Shown: positions 5,240-6,671 of the stretch, piece after piece
Layout of the letters: the number at the start of each line of letters is the position of its first letter
Numbering within the stretch: the stretch's first letter is position 1
NCBI GenBank assembly: GCA_050014815.1
Contig: JBEKCP010000349.1
Location: 1 to 6,671, forward strand
From: JBEKCP01 sp050014815
Lineage (GTDB): Bacteria; Planctomycetota; Planctomycetia; Pirellulales; Thermoguttaceae
Length of the DNA stretch: 6,671 bases
Direction of reading: 5' to 3'
The notes under the pieces: generated by a model
What the model was told of the DNA's origin: nothing
Seen by the model: only the letters and a program-made list of their open reading frames with translations
Database searches by the model: none
Translations under genes and position numbers: made by a program

Positions 5240-6177
5240 CCCCAAGTTTGCCCACGCCGCCGTCGCCACGCCCAGCCGAGTAAGCCGAAGAGCCCGACGC
5301 TCAACAGCACAATGCTGGAGGGCTCGGGGACAACGAGGACAAAGCCGTGGTCCTGATCGCCCCCGACGACATAGACCCCTACGATAGTCTGACCAGATAT
5401 GCCATACGCAACCGTGCCACTTACTCCCAACGGATCGTCGAGCGTCGTGTAGCTCGAACCATCGAACAGAAATCCGTGCTGCTTATTCGATGAGTCTGTG
5501 TACTCTCCAACAATATTTCCGCCGGATACGCCCAGCGCCTCGGTGCCCTGGCCGGAGCCCTGTCCTGCCAACGGATCGTCCAGCATGGTGTAGTTCGAAT
5601 TGTTGTAAAGGAAACCGCGAGGCGTCCACGACGATCCTCCATAACACCATCCAACGCTATTGTTGCCGTCTATGCCACACGCCGAGATGCCCCGTTGGGT
5701 GGCCGGATTGGCGGGCAACGCCGTGAAGGAGCCGTTGTAGACGAAAGCGCGAGCACCGGACCATCCAACGATATTGTTGCCCGAAATCCCCTGGAGGTAA
5801 GTGCCGTTCGGGCTCAACGGATCGTCGAGCGTCGTGTACTGCCCGTTCGCAATATTGTATGTGAACCCGTGCGGATTAATCGACGAGTCGTAATAGTAGC
5901 CAACAATAGTGTTGCCGGCTATGCCCTGGACATGCGTTCCCCAGGCGTCCAGCGGATCAACGATCGTGGTCCAAGCAGAGCCATTGTGAAGAAAACCGCG
6001 GGCATGGCCAGCATAGGAGTAGCTGCCAACGATATTACTACCGTCAATACCCGTGACCCAGGTGCCATACACATCCGCCAACGGATCGTCCAGCGTCGTG
6101 TACGTCAACGCGTTTGCATGGTGGGCGCACTCGCCCATCCCAATCAAGAACGCCAGCACGATTACCCGCTTCGTCAT
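5236..6177 (-). CDS. secreted HAF-type repeat protein with PEP-CTERM sorting tail
   Basis: This 313-residue exported protein is read from ATG 6177. That start gives a good Sec signal (MTKRVIVLAFLIGMGECAHHANA, about 1-23); the frame extends to a TTG at 6219, but the added 14 residues would spoil the signal. Six repeats of 37-47 residues follow at about 27-69, 70-114, 115-151, 152-196, 197-243 and 244-282, each with the pattern TTLDDPL...GT..-GI-G-NIVG-Y......HGF.YNGS-Y. This resembles the HAF extracellular repeat family, likely a beta-propeller-like fold. The C terminus is VPEPSS (283-288), a hydrophobic helix (about 288-305) and RRRR, a PEP-CTERM signal recognised by an exosortase. The protein should therefore be sorted to the outer surface or matrix. 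Repeat 4 has lost the LDDPL motif and repeat 3 is shortened. No exosortase is in the window. The stop codon overlaps that of the convergent toxin remnant. Biological role unknown. Confidence 0.88.
   Translation of the reverse strand: MTKRVIVLAFLIGMGECAHHANALTYTTLDDPLADVYGTWVTGIDGSNIVGSYSYAGHARGFLHNGSAWTTIVDPLDAWGTHVQGIAGNTIVGYYYDSSINPHGFTYNIANGQYTTLDDPLSPNGTYLQGISGNNIVGWSGARAFVYNGSFTALPANPATQRGISACGIDGNNSVGWCYGGSSWTPRGFLYNNSNYTMLDDPLAGQGSGQGTEALGVSGGNIVGEYTDSSNKQHGFLFDGSSYTTLDDPLGVSGTVAYGISGQTIVGVYVVGGDQDHGFVLVVPEPSSIVLLSVGLFGLLGWAWRRRRGQTWG
5428..6102 (-). repeat. internal DNA repeats within the HAF-repeat gene
   Basis: The YTTLDDPL-coding block recurs at 5428-5451, 5569-5592, 5815-5838 and 6079-6102. 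The copies at 5428 and 5815 are identical over 24 bases, and the one at 6079 is nearly so. Identity at synonymous positions points to recent duplication or conversion between units. Confidence 0.75.
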
Positions 6178-6250
6178 TTGCTTCAGGGCTACGTACCTCC
6201 AAACACAGGCGCGACCCAACTCTGTCTCATTTCAACGGATTTGGGCGGTG

Positions 6251-6331
6251 AAAACCGGACAGGTCCGATAAAGTGAAGATGGGACATTTCAGTCACTGCC
6301 TATTTTTCCAATATCGGACCTGTTCCGTTTT
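6251..6331. repeat. 81-bp inverted-repeat element (MITE/REP-like) upstream of the HAF gene
   Basis: The arms 6251-6270 and 6312-6331 pair at 18 of 20 positions, with the core ACAGGTCCGATA against TATCGGACCTGT, and enclose 41 bases. The interior contains a small palindrome, CAGTCACTG (6290-6298). There is no coding capacity. The symmetric ends and compact size suit a non-autonomous mobile element or REP-type unit. It lies inside the predicted untranslated leader of the HAF-repeat gene, so its transcript would fold into a stable hairpin. Confidence 0.65.
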
Positions 6332-6408
6332 CTACCCCTGCATTTGGGCGCGCCCCCGACAGTCAGCCGATAGAAAACCCCTCCCTAGATGACTCGTCCC
6401 ACAAGCGC

Positions 6409-6437
6409 AAAATAACAAATCTTGTCGAGTCTGTCAA
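6409..6437 (-). promoter_or_regulatory. sigma70-type promoter for the HAF-repeat gene
   Basis: On the minus strand a perfect -35 TTGACA (6437-6432) is followed by a 17-base spacer and TATTTT (6414-6409), two mismatches from the -10 consensus. Transcription would begin near 6402, giving a leader of about 225 bases to ATG 6177. That leader includes the 81-bp inverted repeat. The remaining parts of the spacer (6178-6250, 6332-6408 and 6438-6481) show no gene. Confidence 0.55.
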
Positions 6438-6481
6438 GCGTTTGGGTGGGGACTCGCCTCGGATGGGCGGGCTGGCATTGT

Positions 6482-6532
6482 AGGTTATGCTTCAGCATAA
6501 CGCCGGCTGCCTGTTACACTAAAGCATAACCT
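6482..6532 (-). terminator. REP-like palindrome just after the TPR gene, possible terminator
   Basis: Two nested symmetries are present. GTTATGCT-TC-AGCATAAC (6484-6501) is a perfect 8-bp hairpin with a two-base loop. The arms AGGTTATGCTT (6482-6492) and AAGCATAACCT (6522-6532) pair over 11 bp. It begins 4 bases beyond the TPR stop codon on the minus strand. No U-run follows, so it may be a dispersed REP-type repeat that also ends transcription. Confidence 0.55.
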
Positions 6533-6536
6533 GTGG

Positions 6537-6671
6537 CTACCCCTGCACAGCCGTGGCCAGGCGTCCGCGGGCCTCTTCGGCCCAGGGGCTGTCCGGGGCC
6601 ATGGCGAGGAAGGTTCGCCAGTGGGCCTGGGCCTGACCAGCGCGGCCCATCTCGTCGAGCGTGCGGGCAAG
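6537..6671 (-). CDS. C-terminal end of a tetratricopeptide-repeat (TPR) protein, partial
   Basis: The minus frame is open from the window edge to TAG at 6539-6537, giving the last 44 residues. LARTLDEMGRAGQAQAHWRTFLAMAPDSPWAEEARGRL has the TPR pattern of paired amphipathic helices: small residues at the helix crossing (MGRAGQA), an aromatic-rich second helix (HWRTFLAMAP), and the usual PDSPWAEEAR continuation. Codon use is strongly GC-rich and consistent with coding. Most of the protein lies outside the window, so its overall function cannot be given. It is read in the same direction as the HAF-repeat gene but is separated from it by a palindrome and a promoter. Confidence 0.72.
   Translation of the reverse strand, partial: LARTLDEMGRAGQAQAHWRTFLAMAPDSPWAEEARGRLATAVQG

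Noticed and set aside
6178..6219. TTG start at 6219 for the HAF-repeat protein
   Set aside because: The added 14 residues are not signal-like, whereas ATG 6177 begins a normal Sec signal. A GGAGG at about 20 bases from the ATG is too far to decide.
5695..6276. 193-residue forward frame opposite the HAF-repeat gene
   Set aside because: Antisense to a gene with a signal peptide, six repeats and a PEP-CTERM tail; its own product shows only the mirrored repeat.
6485..6670. 61-residue minus-strand frame at the right edge
   Set aside because: Out of frame with the TPR-coding reading and runs through the palindrome; the product is Pro/Arg-rich noise.

Overview
The window is GC-rich (by eye roughly 60-65%) and looks like a planctomycete, or a close relative in the PVC group. 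The evidence is a Tat-exported sugar isomerase-like TIM barrel, a repeat protein with a PEP-CTERM sorting tail, a C25 (gingipain)-like peptidase, and gaps between genes filled with AT-richer word-like palindromic repeats. The assignment is inference; no marker gene is present.

Layout. At the left edge is the 3' part of a caspase/gingipain-fold peptidase gene (1-882, +), which carries a pyrimidine-rich low-complexity tract just ahead of its catalytic-Cys motif. Its stop overlaps (GTGA) the start of a 519-residue membrane protein (879-2438, +) of the inactive-transglutaminase plus seven-helix family. A 194-bp spacer holding a long imperfect inverted repeat follows, then an ATP-grasp ligase of the rimK-related alpha-L-glutamate ligase family (2633-3598, +). 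These last two are a known pair, predicted to make or handle an amino-acid or peptide conjugate at the envelope. The linked peptidase upstream is the less expected part. Next comes a Tat-secreted xylose isomerase-like TIM barrel (3676-4647, +), ended by strong hairpins.

A toxin-antitoxin remnant follows: a complete ParD-like antitoxin (4878-5114, +) and an overlapping ParE-like start that turns into unrelated sequence after about 16 codons (5111-5239). The break coincides with the edge of a 61-bp inverted repeat. Convergent to it is a secreted protein of six HAF-type repeats with a PEP-CTERM tail (5236-6177, -). Its upstream region holds a good sigma70-type promoter, an 81-bp inverted-repeat element that falls in the predicted leader, and a REP-like palindrome. 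The right edge holds the last 44 codons of a TPR protein (6537-6671, -).

Functionally the window joins three unrelated parts: a possible peptidase/membrane/ligase operon, a stand-alone secreted sugar enzyme, and an accessory stretch of decayed toxin-antitoxin and surface repeat protein. Every spacer longer than about 75 bp contains palindromic or word-like repeat DNA of a different family, which is the most distinctive feature of the region.
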